A DNA stretch of 64,000 nucleotides. Source: Diphasiastrum complanatum (lineage: Eukaryota; Streptophyta; Lycopodiopsida; Lycopodiales; Lycopodiaceae). Position 1 is the stretch's first letter; each line of letters opens with the position of its first letter. The stretch covers positions 40,884,401 through 40,948,400 of the forward strand of contig CM055110.1 of assembly GCA_029204225.1 (NCBI GenBank), given 5' to 3'. The position numbers were made by a program, and so were the translations under genes. This document shows positions 34,501-46,486 of this stretch, one piece after another. The notes beneath the pieces were generated by a model, which saw only the letters and a program-made list of their open reading frames with translations, was not told where the DNA came from and did no database searches.

Positions 34501-35145
34501 TTAGTCCACCGAAGAGATTAGAGATGATTTGTATGTGGTACTATTGAAATCAGATTCAACGTGCAGTATAGTTCTGAAATAAATGGAAGAGCAATATGAC
34601 AACGCGAGTTCCTCAGACATCAAAGACAACTATCATGAAAGCTGAGGAGTCGTAGACGTTCGTGTTCTGATCAGAGTGAGTGAACAAACACGATCAAACA
34701 GCAATGAAAGTGCATTCAATCACAACATGCATTCATCTACGTTGTACATAGATAAAACGAAGTTGCTGCTATATCACATTGAAGCACAATACAAATAGCA
34801 ATTACAACCAAAATGAAGGCGTAATTGGGAGGTTCAAATAAGTGTCTCATGGACAGAACAACCACTAATCTGTGCTTAGACGATCTATTTATAGATTTCA
34901 TCTGTGTATTAATTACATTGAATGCTTGTCACCTAATTAGGAAAGCCGTTGTACTTGGAAGTATATGGCTTTTGTGACAACTGTACACAGTATATATATG
35001 GTCAATAATTTAGCATCGTTGACACGGACGAGGACGTCGCTGGAACGTTCCTCATTTATTTGAGACGACCTTCGGGATTTTTCTCTCTCTTCACATTTTC
35101 GCAAGAAGTCGAGGGTGCCCTAAAAACGATGGTGATGTCTTTAAA
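34501..35145 (-). repeat. Older LTR on the minus strand
   Basis: Contains a clear TATA box in minus sense (TATAAATA at 34893-34886) followed by AGATCG. Upstream of it lies a block (35120-35047) that matches the LTR of element D at 23823-23895 (GGGCACC, TGCGAAAA, GAAGAGAGAGAAA, CGAAGG). The young copia landed at or just past the 3' edge of this sequence. LTR ends not fixed. Confidence 0.5.
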
Positions 35146-35437
35146 ATAGCTTAACACAAAAACGAATTTGGCTTAATGTTAGTTTGAAGTATGCATTTGA
35201 AATGAGCTAGACATGGAGTATTGTGTCATGTCTAGGTCCTATGTGTTGTACTTTTGGGATGACATTCAATGATATGCTTTGTCCTACTCTAAGGTTACCC
35301 TAGTAAAGTCTATGTAACAAACCTACTAAAGTCTATGAAAATAGATCTTAGAGATAGCTCTTAACTCATGCTCACTCTATGTGGTAACCCATGGTAAAGG
35401 TGCCATGTAGGATGGATTAGCATTACACTAATTATGA

Positions 35438-35737
35438 TTAAGAAACTTGTTTAGGCAAGGAAGAGGCCCTTTTTGAGTTCAAAAAGGGCCCTAATGTGCA
35501 TGTGTGATTGGATAAGAATTTTCTTGCTTTACCCCCAATTGATGGCTTATTGGAAACATTTCCTTTTTTTTTGTCACTTTTTCCAATGTTGACATTCCCT
35601 TTATGTAGTCCTGCCTTTGAAAGAACTTCTTCCAACCTCTTAATAGTTGCCTTAGCCACAAACTCCGGTTTATGATTCCATGCAAGGAGAATACGCAAAT
35701 AAATAAGTTTTTCAATAATACAAATCTTAGCATGCAA
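35438..35737 (-). other. Orphan open frame, unknown
   Basis: A coding-like 99-codon frame: WNHKPEFVAKATIKRLEEVL, a basic KSDKKKGNVSNKPSIGGKAR stretch, then FLSNHTCTLGP. No family recognised; it could be one exon of a host gene or a transposon scrap. Neighbours are spacer and LTR pieces. Confidence 0.25.
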
Positions 35738-37062
35738 TTTAATATTTTTTTAATGAAATTGGCAGAACACTTTCCATATTTGGATCTTCTCCTTCTCGTG
35801 TTGTTGGTCGTCCTTCATTCATATTGTAGTAATCCTTCATGCAATAAAGATATGGATGCTTTTGTGAAATTTCACACGTGTGAAAATGCCCTAACATGTG
35901 TGAATGATCTCCCAAGCAAGCTTATGCACTTTTAGGTCAATGCTAGATTGAAGTCCAAGATCTAGATCAAAAATCTAAGGCAAAGAGACAAAGATAGATG
36001 CATATGTTGATAATCAAAGTACATACACATGTAAGAAAGTGATCCTTGAAAAAACTAAGTAAAATTAAGCTCCTCTCCTCGGGTAGAGAGAGAATAGAGC
36101 AAATTTGGACTCAGGTTGAGAGAGAATGTAAAACAAGCAAACTCCACAATTCTCAATTTTGACTCAAAAACTCAACATGGATTATGATTCCAAAGAAAAG
36201 TACATATAAAACTCATGGAGATTCTTCCTTGCATGCTATTGGACCCCTAATCCTAGCCTCTCGAATGCTATTGGATGAGTGATGCATCCATCTTGCAATT
36301 CTATTGGACCCTTCTTGAAGATTTCTCAATTCCTATTGGACCCCTTGACCAAGGCCAACACTTTGACTTGATCACTCATCAAATTACATTAACACAAGTG
36401 TCACAAGCCTATTTACAAGCCTAACTAGCTCGAGATTGCATCATAAACTACTTTTGGCTCAATAGAGGCATTACATGTGGATTTGACCAATTTGCCATCT
36501 ATGCCAATTTTTGGCCCTATTACAACTCTACACAAAGATGCTTGACATAAAAACTTATGAAACTCCTAAGCTATGATAGCTAACTTTTTATAACTATTTT
36601 ACACATGCGGGAACATGCTCCACACATGTGAAATATACTCACAAACATAAAAACATAAAATCACCAAGATAGATTTTTTACTATTTTTCACAGCTTTGAT
36701 GTAGCCCCGTGAGAGACATTTTACATACATTTCAATGTCTTCAAATCGCCTGCAAGGTGCCATTGAATTTGAAAACTTCCATGGTTTTTGACTGAAAATT
36801 TCTCATCCTCCAAATGTCTCTTTATAATTTCGCCATATTTTGTTCGTGAAAGTATCCATGAAAGTATTGTATGGTCCTCTTTCAAGACCTGTAGAGAAGC
36901 AAGTAATGAATGACATGATAATAAAAAATGGCTAAGTATAAAATGTTAATAACGATATTGAAAAAAAAATTAAATTGTATACCTAGAATGCCGCCAACCA
37001 CCATATGTGATTTTCCGATTGAACACTAAACGTTCGATCATCGGTATCTGAAATTTTGTTCA
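35738..37062. other. Spacer with LTR-like sequence
   Basis: No gene. Around 36060-36130 the minus strand has ATTCTCTCTC-AACCTGAGTCC and ATTCTCTCTCTACC, resembling the LTR at 58886-59213, so part of 35940-36570 may be a minus-strand LTR of that family. The rest is AT-rich spacer. Confidence 0.35.
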
Positions 37063-37641
37063 TCAAGTGAGACTCACTCGTTCCAACTTTTGACCTTTGA
37101 TGATTTTAAATTCATCCAATTTTATTACAATAATAATCTTTCCATTAACTTGATGTTCGTCTAGTTTATAGAATCGATAAATGTATTTTAGAACATTTTC
37201 AATATCAAGAAAAATATCATTATTGCAATCATTGTAATTGCACTCACCATATTCTGATTTGTATAATTCAGTTATATAAAGTGGTTGACCAACTACTTTG
37301 AACATTTCGTCATTATAATAAATTCTTGCTAATCTTACCTGATATGGACGAGGAAGATATGTTTTCTTCACCATCACTTGAAAAAAGGCTTCTTTAGCTA
37401 ATCTAAAAAAAGTAGAATAAGCATTTATGCTAATTCCAAAAACATCACATGCACCTAGTATCACATTTGCATCCAAGTAAGTTTGAACCTTATTCAAAAC
37501 AGTCTCTGCAATTTCATTTTTCATTTTTTTAAACCGTGCATTTTTCATCAATGCCTCTGTTGACTTTCTTGGTAAAACATGACTTAAAGAAAATCCAATG
37601 CATGAACGATCTCTTAAATAGTTCTTTGCCACCAAACATGA
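37063..37641 (-). CDS. Orphan exon of an unknown gene
   Basis: 190 open codons after a TTGCAG acceptor near 37642; the first codon in frame is not ATG, so this is an internal exon. It reads CLVAKNYLRDRSCIGFSLSH, AETVLNKVQTYLDANVILG, VKKTYLPRPYQVRLARIYYN, VLKYIYRFYKLDEH and IKLDEFKIIKGQKLERVSLT. A GTGAGT word inside the codons for ERVSL could be the true donor. I recognise no domain; it resembles conserved transposon-borne proteins in style (KLDE...GQKLERVSL). The frame is clean over 570 bases, so the gene may be intact or recently lost. It lies 420 bases downstream of the xylanase gene on the same strand, without evident link. Confidence 0.4.
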   Translation of the reverse strand, partial: SCLVAKNYLRDRSCIGFSLSHVLPRKSTEALMKNARFKKMKNEIAETVLNKVQTYLDANVILGACDVFGISINAYSTFFRLAKEAFFQVMVKKTYLPRPYQVRLARIYYNDEMFKVVGQPLYITELYKSEYGECNYNDCNNDIFLDIENVLKYIYRFYKLDEHQVNGKIIIVIKLDEFKIIKGQKLERVSLT

Positions 37642-37726
37642 TCTGCAACATACATATAAAACTCAAATTATGTTTAATAAATTGATAATGCATATTATCA
37701 AATGCAAATGAAACTTGTATGACCAA

Positions 37727-38054
37727 GCCCTTGCATTTGAAGTGTCACTTGGTTACAATGCATAATATGCTATGGGACCTTGAGAAATGCCACTTGAACA
37801 CAAGTCAGTCTTGCCTGTGCAAGCCTAGGCCAAAATGGGATGTCAACAAGCTATGGAGATAAATGCCATAGCACTAAGAAACATACTACCCTGGTAATCT
37901 ATGATCATAAGGTTTGCCTGCAAACCATGGTTTTTTGATAAATGATGTCTTGAACAAGCAATGCTCTATATTTGAACTTTTGTAACTGTTTTTACGTAAG
38001 AACACACATAGATGCTCATACAACGCCTTATACAACTTTTGATATTAATTTTTC
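37727..38054. other. 3' flank of the xylanase gene
   Basis: AT-rich, no open frame of note. It should contain the 3' untranslated region of the xylanase transcript; no clear AATAAA signal was found. Confidence 0.4.
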
Positions 38055-41000
38055 CTACATGATCTGCACTGCTTGCAATGTATTATCATGGCAATCTATC
38101 CCACTAAATTGGAGGGTGACTTTTTGTGTACATGATTTGATACTAAAGCTTGAAGCTACTGTTGCTGATGAATTATATGAGGTGTTGTAGGTCATCAGTA
38201 TTTTATAATCCCCCAGAAATCCTTCAAAATGGAAATTGCCGTGTTCGTCAGTGAGACCTTCAACTCCTGTGGTTTGGTGTTCACTGAGGAATGCATCAAC
38301 AGCATCTCCAGTGGCTAGATTGTTGAAGTTGTTGTCAGTTAAACACATTTGGTAGCATCCACTGGGATGCCAAGCCGACCAAAGCATGATGCCAGTCACA
38401 GCAGGATGGGCAAAACCTTCTTTCAGTACTGTTTGCAGGTAAATGGCCTGAAACACAGACTGGAAGTTAGATTCAATTGAAGAAGAAATCTACATTCATT
38501 TCACCAATTTCATCGTATCGAAAGTTCTAAACTTGGAGCAGCTTTATCCAAACATCCAATCTAGAGTTTCTTCTACAGTCAAAGTGAAGTCATACATTCT
38601 GCATGAAATATCAGGTGATGCAAAATTTCTTACCTGGTTTTTGTTATCAACTTTGTTGGAGATGTCAACCTCTGTCAACCAGATTGGCAAGCCCAGAACT
38701 CCGAACTGATCGAGTACAGATCTCATATATGCCACATTTGGAACTGTGTCTGAGAAGTGGCTCTCCAAGCCTATGCCCTCGAGTATAATTCCAGCAGCAT
38801 GGATTTCAGCTAGCTTTTCAATGTAAAGATTTACAGTGCTTTGGCTGTCGTAGCATGTTTCTATGACATTATACTCATTCATGTACAGTGGAGTTTCAGG
38901 ATCCAATTCCTGTACCTTTTTGAAAAAATCAATGGAGGCGTTTTTGCCAAGTCTGTCCTCGTAGAATGAAAAGTGCAGCATTTCGTTGTTCACATCCCAG
39001 CCAATAAACTGCCCCCTAAAGTGATCCATTAAGCTCTGCACCCTAGAATTCACGGTATTTTGAAGGTCACGCACTGGTAAACTCTTGATCCAGGATTGTA
39101 CGAAATTTGGATTGTCCCAGAACACATTGTGACCACGAACTGAGATGCTGTTTGCCTTGCAGAAATCAAGCATCTTTTGAGCAGTTGCATAGGACACTCC
39201 TCCCTTTTGTGGTTCAGTGAAGTACCACTTTAGCTCGTTCTCGAAAACAGCTGTGTTAAATCGTTTTACAAACCATGTCTGTCCAGGCATAGCAAGCATG
39301 CAATCACACACACAGAACATGTTTTTTAGGGCAAAGAGCTAGGGAATTAAGGCCATACAGGTTCCCCCCAAGTTATAGAAGCTACTTATGTGCAGATTTG
39401 ATGGTCCAAAATTCCTGTAATTGATACTTTGATTACCCTATCGCATCAAAATTGCAACTCGTAACATTGGGCTCGAAACCTCAGAAAGTATAAAGAGGCC
39501 TAGATTCCATGTTTTCTGGTGTGAACATGTGCTAAGGAGAGAGTGGAATTCTTTAAGGGCAATTTTCCAAGCTCAAAAAACGGATGGACTATCCATCTGA
39601 TGGAATAAACCAGGAGATAAATCTAAACAGTATAATCTACATGAAAAAATCCACTGTTCAGTGAGTCTGCCGCCAGAGACGCAAAACTTGGATATCAGAG
39701 GACTGATGCACAGTGTGCCAGGGATAAAGGCAGATGATAGTTGCAAAAATATAGTACATATTCTAGTTTTTATTTTAAGAATCACAACAAACTTGTACCT
39801 GATAGGCCTGATTATCCAGAATCGTTGCTGCAATGGCTGATCCAAAGGGGAAACTAGTCTTTGTTTGGTCAATCTTGAGCTGTACATTTGAAATGCATCT
39901 TCCATTTGAATCTATCACATTCACATCAATTCCTCGTTTGCGAGTCTACTAGCAATTGCACCAGAAAGCAAAAAATTAGTCCAGGATAGTCGTTCAAAAC
40001 GTGAATCACTAGTCAAAATCGTAAGCGTGCTAGTTTAGAAGAAAAAATCAAGAAGAGCTTGCATACAGAGTTCACTTGCGCGTTTTGTTGGGTTTGCCAT
40101 TCCTCATCAGTGAATGGTTGTAATGCGACACTGTCGATCCAAATATCCACTTTCGAATCTGCCTGAAAAAATAGCCTATGTAGTGACATAATTTATGGTA
40201 TGATAATCTTTGCAAAAAATTGTCGTATGAGAAATCTGCATTGACAACACCTACAGCTTTTTGTCATCGATAACTGTATCTTAGGATGTACCTCGAAGTA
40301 AAGCGTAGAAGAATTCGAATTTTGGGCTGGAACAAATCCACCCTTCATAAATGACCAGCATCCACTGCGTGCAACCACGGATCCACCACATATGTATGTC
40401 TGCCCTCCAGTCTTTATTGTTGCTTTGACAAATGCACTACTCCCTCCACTAATCTGAAGCCATGCTGAAATACCCAAATATATTTCTCAAAAAGTGCTGA
40501 TTAGAAGCTGATGCGTATCTGGTCATAACTGATTTGCATCATAATATAACAGTAAAGAAAGTTGCATAGAGAGTTCCTTCTTACCAGAAAGCGTGTACTT
40601 TGTTCCTTGTTTGAGATTGTCGAGAGTTTGTGATGGTCCCTGATAAGTTGCAGTTCTGTTTGTCGCAACAAGAAACTTGTTTTTCCCTTGTGATCGGATT
40701 TCAACAGCGCCACCTGCAAATGGTGACCAACCTGCAAGGTCTTGATCAAAAGTTGGATTGACGACTAGTCCCCCTGAGTACAATGGCTGCGCAGGATCAT
40801 CCTGGCACTGCAATCAAGAGTTGGCATCAGCAATTGATCAAGATCTCAGAGAACTTCGATGGACTATCTTTTTGAATGTATATCAAGTCGTACCTGGGTG
40901 TAACCAGTCGAATCGTATGGTGTTTTTACTGCAAGAAAAAAATCAATGCAGATAAATGAAGAGGTTGAAATAACAACAAAAGGAACAGAAAAATTTGATC

Positions 41001-41351
41001 CATCATCATCAAACATCCTATTTCAGATTACTTTTGCGTTAATGCACCACGTGAGGTGGGGTGAAATATTGGGAGTAGAATAAAATCTTCTAGTGTTGAA
41101 AACAATGCCTAATCGTGCTGATTGACTAATAATCACAAGATAGGTGGTTGCTGCATGCACATCATGTCAAAGCAAATACAATAATAATATATGGGCAACT
41201 ATAGGAATGTCAACACTGCAATACCTAGATCATCTGGGGATGTTTTTGACTTGGAACAAAGCCAAAACAGAGCTGCATTAATAGCGACGGCTGAAAGAGT
41301 GGTAATAATAAATATGACTAATTTCCTCGGGAAATGGTGCCGAATCTTCAT
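38055..41351 (-). CDS. Endo-1,4-beta-xylanase, GH10 with CBM22, eight exons
   Basis: Exons 41351-41225, 40928-40894, 40807-40585, 40464-40292, 40162-40067, 39945-39799, 39278-38634, 38447-38055. All have GT-AG sites with fitting phases; the sum is 1839 bases, 612 codons plus TAG. Exon 1 gives a short basic start (MKIRHHFPRK) and a hydrophobic segment (about residues 11-33), a signal peptide or membrane anchor. A CBM22-type carbohydrate-binding domain spans about 65-215 (GGLVVNPTFD, AGWSPF). The GH10 barrel spans about 235-500: FENELKWY, RGHNVFWDNP, WDVNNEM with acid/base Glu near 366, GIGLESHF, and WLTEVDI with nucleophile Glu near 470. A C-terminal domain of about 110 residues follows. The enzyme cuts beta-1,4 links in xylan, by family in the secretory path or cell wall. 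No stop or frameshift seen; the only clearly intact host gene here. Confidence 0.93.
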
Positions 41352-42683
41352 TGTCGAGCTAAAAGTTGTTTACTATTTGGGTCTTATCAGCAGAAAGTAT
41401 CTCTCTCGCTCACATTTCGGAGTAGGTCAGGTGTAGAAGTAGATTTTTTCTTGACCTATGCATAAACATGCAGATGATAGTCCGCTTAGTTGGAAAAACG
41501 CTATGAATCCAACAACACTAGATCATATTCAGTGGATTAGATTTACTCAGAAAGGTCTCAGACAGTTATCTGGTCTGAAAAAATCAATTAGATGGCTTCT
41601 CCATTGATCTAACAACATAAGCAAATTGAGCTTGAATATCCGGACTATCTATGCAACTACTCCAGGCAGAGTGCCCAGATGATAAATCGTCCATGTGAGG
41701 CTGTGACTATCGTTAAGGACCTGACTAATGATCACACCTTTTATGAAGAGCAGTAATTGGAAGAAAAGAAAAATGTAAAGACGTGAGCGTTGATTGTCAG
41801 CCATTTCAGCATTAATCAGCTTGTCGTTTGTGCAAGACTGTCAAATATCCAGCCTTACCTTTCACTTCAATTCTTGTAGTTCCTACTACCTAGTGTTTCT
41901 AAAGATAGCTTTGAAACAGTTTTACTGCAGACAGATATTAGAATTCATCAGCACACGACTTAGTCAAGAAATCATGAAGAGGACTCACATTAGCTTGCAA
42001 TCCAAGCTTCCCTCTGACAAACCTTCAATCAAAAGTTTCCTTTCTCTTCCTGTTGAACCAACAGAAGAAAGTCAATGCACTAAGATCAGCAGCAGCTAAG
42101 AGAAGAAGTACAATGTAAACCACTACCTAATACATATAACTGCGTGGTTTGATCATAAGCTATGAAAAAGATCTTCACCTTCAATCCACCTATTCTTGAG
42201 AAAGTATTGATAGCATATGAGAAGAAGCATGAGCTGGTAGTGCGAAGTTATCTTGCAATGGGAGAAGTGTTCTTGGCGATCCGCCCACAACGATCTCCCG
42301 GACCCAGCTCTGATGCATGCTTTACTCAATCAACGTCCAGTAATGCTGTACTTAAAGCGAGAGCCTTCTATGTCCTATACAATACTACTATGAGTTAGAT
42401 TTCTATCTTTGTAAGGCACAGCCAAGCCTAACACTAAATTGTTTGCCACATATAGAGGCAACCGCCTACAACAACCTAATCAAACTTTCTCACCCACAAG
42501 TTAGAAAATTGGAACCCAGCCTAGAAGAACCTGATCAAACTTTCTCATACAATGATGATTTAAGTCATGATCTCTCATATATTTATCATGTGATATATTA
42601 ATCCGTCCATGTTTGTGTAAATGCCCCAATTTAACTAAATATTAAAGGGTCATTATAGCTATCGATGTGTTGATTGTTTTATT
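41352..42683. other. Upstream region of the xylanase gene and spacer
   Basis: Should contain the xylanase promoter (minus strand, just above 41351). A GAGCGAGAGAGATA stretch lies about 60-75 bases upstream of the ATG, but I see no convincing TATA box. Open frames at 41794-42099 and 42162-42398 (+) show no recognisable domain and are probably chance. Confidence 0.4.
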
Positions 42684-42981
42684 TTTTGCATCAATGACGG
42701 TTTTTCAAAAATTATCACATGGGATTTAATTTAATGACCTTAGAGAAAAACAAACTTGAAAAGAGTAAATGTGCGTTTTTCGTAGGAAAGGTGTAGATCT
42801 TTTTCACTTAAAAACCCATCTACAAATATGATTCATAAAGAGGATAAAGGTAATCTTTTGCATCAATGATGATTTTTCAAAAACTATAACATGGGATCTA
42901 TTTAATGACCTTAGAGAAAAACAAACTTGAAAAGAGTAAATGTGTTTTTTTCATAGGAAAGGTATAGATCTTGTTCACTTA
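42684..42981. repeat. Two direct copies of a 127-bp unit
   Basis: 42684-42811 and 42854-42980 share TTTGCATCAATGA, TTTTTCAAAAA, ACATGGGAT, TTTAATGACCTTAGAGAAA and AACAAACTTGAAAAGAGTAAATG-type sequence with few changes. Offset about 170 bases. Confidence 0.8.
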
Positions 42982-43435
42982 TTTAAAACTGCAACTTAAT
43001 TGAACTATTTAGACATTGATTCAAATTAATGGTCTCCTTTATTGATAACGGTAGCATTTTTGTCTATGCCCAAAATCATTTAGTACAACGGCTCTTTATA
43101 GCCTCGCTGCTATGCATTACATTGTATAACTGCCGCTAACTACTATAGATGACATAACTACCTTGACATGAATCGATCTACCATTTCGATACCAGGTCGA
43201 TTTTCCAATAACGATCCTAGAATATTGATATGAACTTAACTAGCTATTCTAATTCCTTATCTACAATGATTCATAAAATAAAAACTTATTTTTATCAAAT
43301 ACCCATAAGTTTAAAACTAATAACATAAAAAAAGACCATGTAGGATTTCTACAATAGGACTCTAAGAGTGTCACTTCATGTGATAGCCAAAGTGGTACAT
43401 ATCTTGTGAAAAACCATATCTGTTATGCTAGGACT
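42982..43435. other. Spacer
   Basis: AT-rich sequence with no recognised gene or repeat edge. Confidence 0.4.
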
Positions 43436-44240
43436 TGTTGGATTTATCTCCTCTACTCTCCTAAATCAAATGTAATCTAGTTTCATTCATCACTGCAATA
43501 TTACATGCATTGTCGCACAGTCCTCTATAACTGAAGACAAGCAAGAGAGTGGCACCCGACTTATCAAGATAAGCCGACTTATCAGGGAAGCCCGACTTGG
43601 TAGACATATCGGGAAGTCTGACTTGTTGACTTGTCCCGACATATCGACTTATCAACTATGCCGACTTGATTGGCCACATCAGCGACTTGCTCGACATCTG
43701 AATAGTCGAAGCCTCCTCACACTCACTTCCTGTACTGTGCAACTAACTTGACAATGACAGGAGCTATCCCGATCTCCCACAGATGGCACAACAGCTCCAC
43801 GCCTTCTCTTTGTACACTCATCTGCACAAATATACATTGTATATAGATAACTATTGTAATGCAATTAAGGTAAGTGAATTAGAGACAGACATATTAGATG
43901 CTTCATGCATCAATTCTTTCTTTAGACTGATTGTCAGTAATAAGCTCGTAGCTTTTACATAGCGGAGTTACCTTCTTGAGCACGCGGTTTCACCCGCTAT
44001 TGTCTTGTGCTCACATCATCAAACTGACTTGTATTTCTATGCACTAATCTGAATCAACTATCGTCTTTGCGTTCAGAGTTCTTGTCAATATTGCATATTT
44101 GTCTGACATTCTTATTTCCTTGTCTGATCGTCTGCTCTTTTGCTTCCGCAAACAACCATGCAGTCAAGCCCTAGTTTAATCTTGTGTTTGCCCACTTAGT
44201 TATCGGTAATGCTTGCACTGAGAGACATCTGTTTCCTAGA
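43436..44240 (+). repeat. 5' LTR of copia family E
   Basis: Begins TGTTGGATTTATCTCC, the same start as 50342 and, inverted, 44776. It contains a cluster of short CCGACTTATC-type repeats (43556-43675) and the block CACGCGGTTTCACCCGCTATTG shared with 50810 and 52130. It ends just before a primer-binding site; the terminal CA is not preserved. Confidence 0.75.
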
Positions 44241-44241
44241 A

Positions 44242-44254
44242 TGGTATTAGAGCT
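44242..44254 (+). promoter_or_regulatory. Degenerate copia primer-binding site
   Basis: TGGTATTAGAGCT, one C-to-T change from the usual TGGTATCAGAGC, directly after the family E LTR. Confidence 0.65.
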
Positions 44255-44640
44255 AATCTGATTCCTTAAGTGATTTTATGTCAGAGCTATTTCTATAGCC
44301 TGATAAGCTTATTGAGGTAGATTGTGTGTTTCACTCTCCATCTATTCTAGGTGCTTACACAGAACTTTGGTAAGATCATTCACACATTTACAGTGGTTCC
44401 CCACACATGTGAACATTCAGGATTTTTCACAGTCTAGAGGAGATCGTGGGTGGTTGCTGTCATTGTCAAGCTAGTTTGCACAGTGCAGAAAGTGAGCGTG
44501 AGGAGGCTCTAGCATCGAAGTTTGTTGATTTGTCATTGGCGTTGGGCCGAAAAACAAGACATTCTTTAGGAAAATGTGACACTCTCAAAAAAAATCTTTG
44601 TGAAATTTGTGAAAATGGGACTTTGTCATAGACTTCGAAC
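44255..44640 (+). other. Leader of family E copia
   Basis: About 390 bases after the primer-binding site with no gag start. The sequence then switches to the opposite strand of the same family. Confidence 0.4.
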
Positions 44641-44649
44641 TTTTTGGCT

Positions 44650-45625
44650 TTTTTGGCTATTGGAGTTTACTTGAATATCTATAGACTATGCGACAATGGA
44701 ACTAAATATACAGCAACATAAATGAAAACAAATTAACATAGGATTTAGGAGATTAGTAGAGGAGATAAACCCAATACCCCCTCTTAATCTGGATTTGTGA
44801 ATGCCTTGATCTTCGAAATAAGCAATGCACAAAATCTGTTGTGTGTGTTAATACTTAATGCCTTTGTAAATACATCTACAACCATGTCCTACGTTCGACA
44901 GTATGTTAAGCTTACCTCTCTATCGAGAACCTTACTCCTTACATAGTGATATCGAATCTCGATGTGCTTACTCCTAGAGTGAAATCTAGGGTTGGCCGAT
45001 AAGGCAATGGCACTCTGATTATTACAAAACATAATTGTAGGAGTGTACTGATTCAGACTAATATCTGACAGTAAATTTCTCAACCAAATTGCTTCTTTAA
45101 TAGATTGAGAAGTGGCAATATACTCTACTTCTATAGATGAAAGAGCAATAGAGGTTTGCGTATGACTGTTCCAAGATATAGGACCGACTCCATTCAGATA
45201 AGTTGTCTGTACATCGAGTGGATGTACTTTGAGGTTGGTTGTTACAACATACGATTGGAGGGCTCGGATCGATGAATGCTTGACTACTGGACTGAAGGTC
45301 TCATTGTAGTCAACATTGGAGATCTGAGCAAATCCTTGTGCTACCAGTCATGTCTTCCTTCGATCAATTTCTCCATTGGCGTTGTACTTGATCTTAAAAA
45401 ACCATTTGCAAGCGATAAGATTGCAGCCAACAGGAGATTCAACTAATGACCATGTCTGGTTCTTAATCAGAGAGAATATTCTTTTTCCATTGCTTCTCTC
45501 CAAAGATCGGAGTCTGGTTGGCTAAGTGCTTCTTTGACAGTCGTCGATTCTTGCATTAAAAGACAAACAGACTCAGGAGTATACCTTGTGGGTCGTGCAC
45601 ACACTTGGCTTGATCTTCGTAGAGG
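44650..45625 (-). pseudogene. Inverted 3' segment of family E copia: RT start, RNase H, polypurine tract, LTR start
   Basis: Read leftwards: KIKPSVCTTHKVYS (45625-45575) and the RT start (EALSQPDSDLWREAMEK) in broken frames. Then a deletion joins the DVQTTYLNG region directly to RNase H (ISWNSHTQTSIALSSIEVEYIATSQSI). 45083-44889 gives LNQYTPTIMFCNNQSAIALS and SRSKHIEIRYHYVRSKV. AAGAGGGGG at 44777-44785 is the polypurine tract, followed by TATTGGGTTTATCTCC, the LTR start, for about 120 bases. It is the same family as 48262-50340 but in opposite orientation. Confidence 0.8.
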
Positions 45626-45879
45626 ACGTGTCGGCTGATGATTCAATCCTTGGATTTGGCGTTGATGAGTCTTTTAAAAATGCTTGGATACAATTCGACC
45701 ACACCAGACGAGCATTGGGTTGGTCAATGATGGCATGCCACGTGTATGATCCAAAGTATTTTATTGTTGCATTGATATCTAAACTGAAAGCACCGTAATT
45801 ATTTTTTGGCTCAAGTGAATCATGCAAAACCTGTTGTTTGTCATTGTTGGTCATGCAACATTTAGGAACTGCTTACAAT

Positions 45880-46260
45880 TGCCACTTGCGAAATGAAGGA
45901 GGAAGACACCGAAGCACAAGTCCTTTTTTTAAATATGTTGAACACAATAGTGGAACAAGCAGGACATGAGAAGGCAGATTTTCGTGGCTTTATGGCAGAT
46001 GAGGCACAAGCAAATTGGAGAGCTATGCGAACTTTACTTAACGATGGTCTAGAGAATGAGATGCTTGGACAAGCGCGTTCGTGTCTTTTTCATTGGGAGC
46101 AAAGCCTACACATATACACAACAAAGTTTGTCTTAAAAAATTACCAATTTGAGAACAAGGCAATGTGGAGCAATGGAGAACTGCTGGCAGAAAAGATTAA
46201 GCGCTTGCACACTGTGGATTAATACGACAATGGTGGATGACCGAAAAGGCCAAGGACTAT
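45880..46260 (+). pseudogene. MULE-like transposase fragment
   Basis: 109 codons: DFRGFMADEAQANWRAMRTL, then ARSCLFHWEQSLHIYTTKFV. The order of an Asp-containing strand, a helix and then C-x-x-H (CLFH) fits the middle of the DDE domain of Mutator-like transposases. Further sequence to 46380 is broken by stops. It lies between the two opposed pieces of copia family E, so it either inserted there or was carried in. Confidence 0.45.
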
Positions 46261-46486
46261 GACTTGCCTTCCATGGACAGCTGGATGAGCTGGCGGAACG
46301 TATGAATCGCACATTGGGGAGAATTTATGATTGTAGTAAGTCAGTCAATGAATTTATTGATATGTCTTGTCTTGACGTTCGATGTGTAATTTTCTATGTG
46401 TGATGTCACTGAATGGATTTGTCGTCCAATTTTGATAGGTCTTAAATACCTCATAAGGGGGCCTGGCCAAGACTCCTTGAACAAAC

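Noticed and set aside
41794-42398. Two plus-strand open frames upstream of the xylanase gene
   Set aside because: No recognisable domain, no splice support, composition like spacer.
43556-43675. CCGACTTATC repeats considered as a CRISPR-like array
   Set aside because: Units are short and irregular, lie in a copia LTR and occur in a plant nuclear context.
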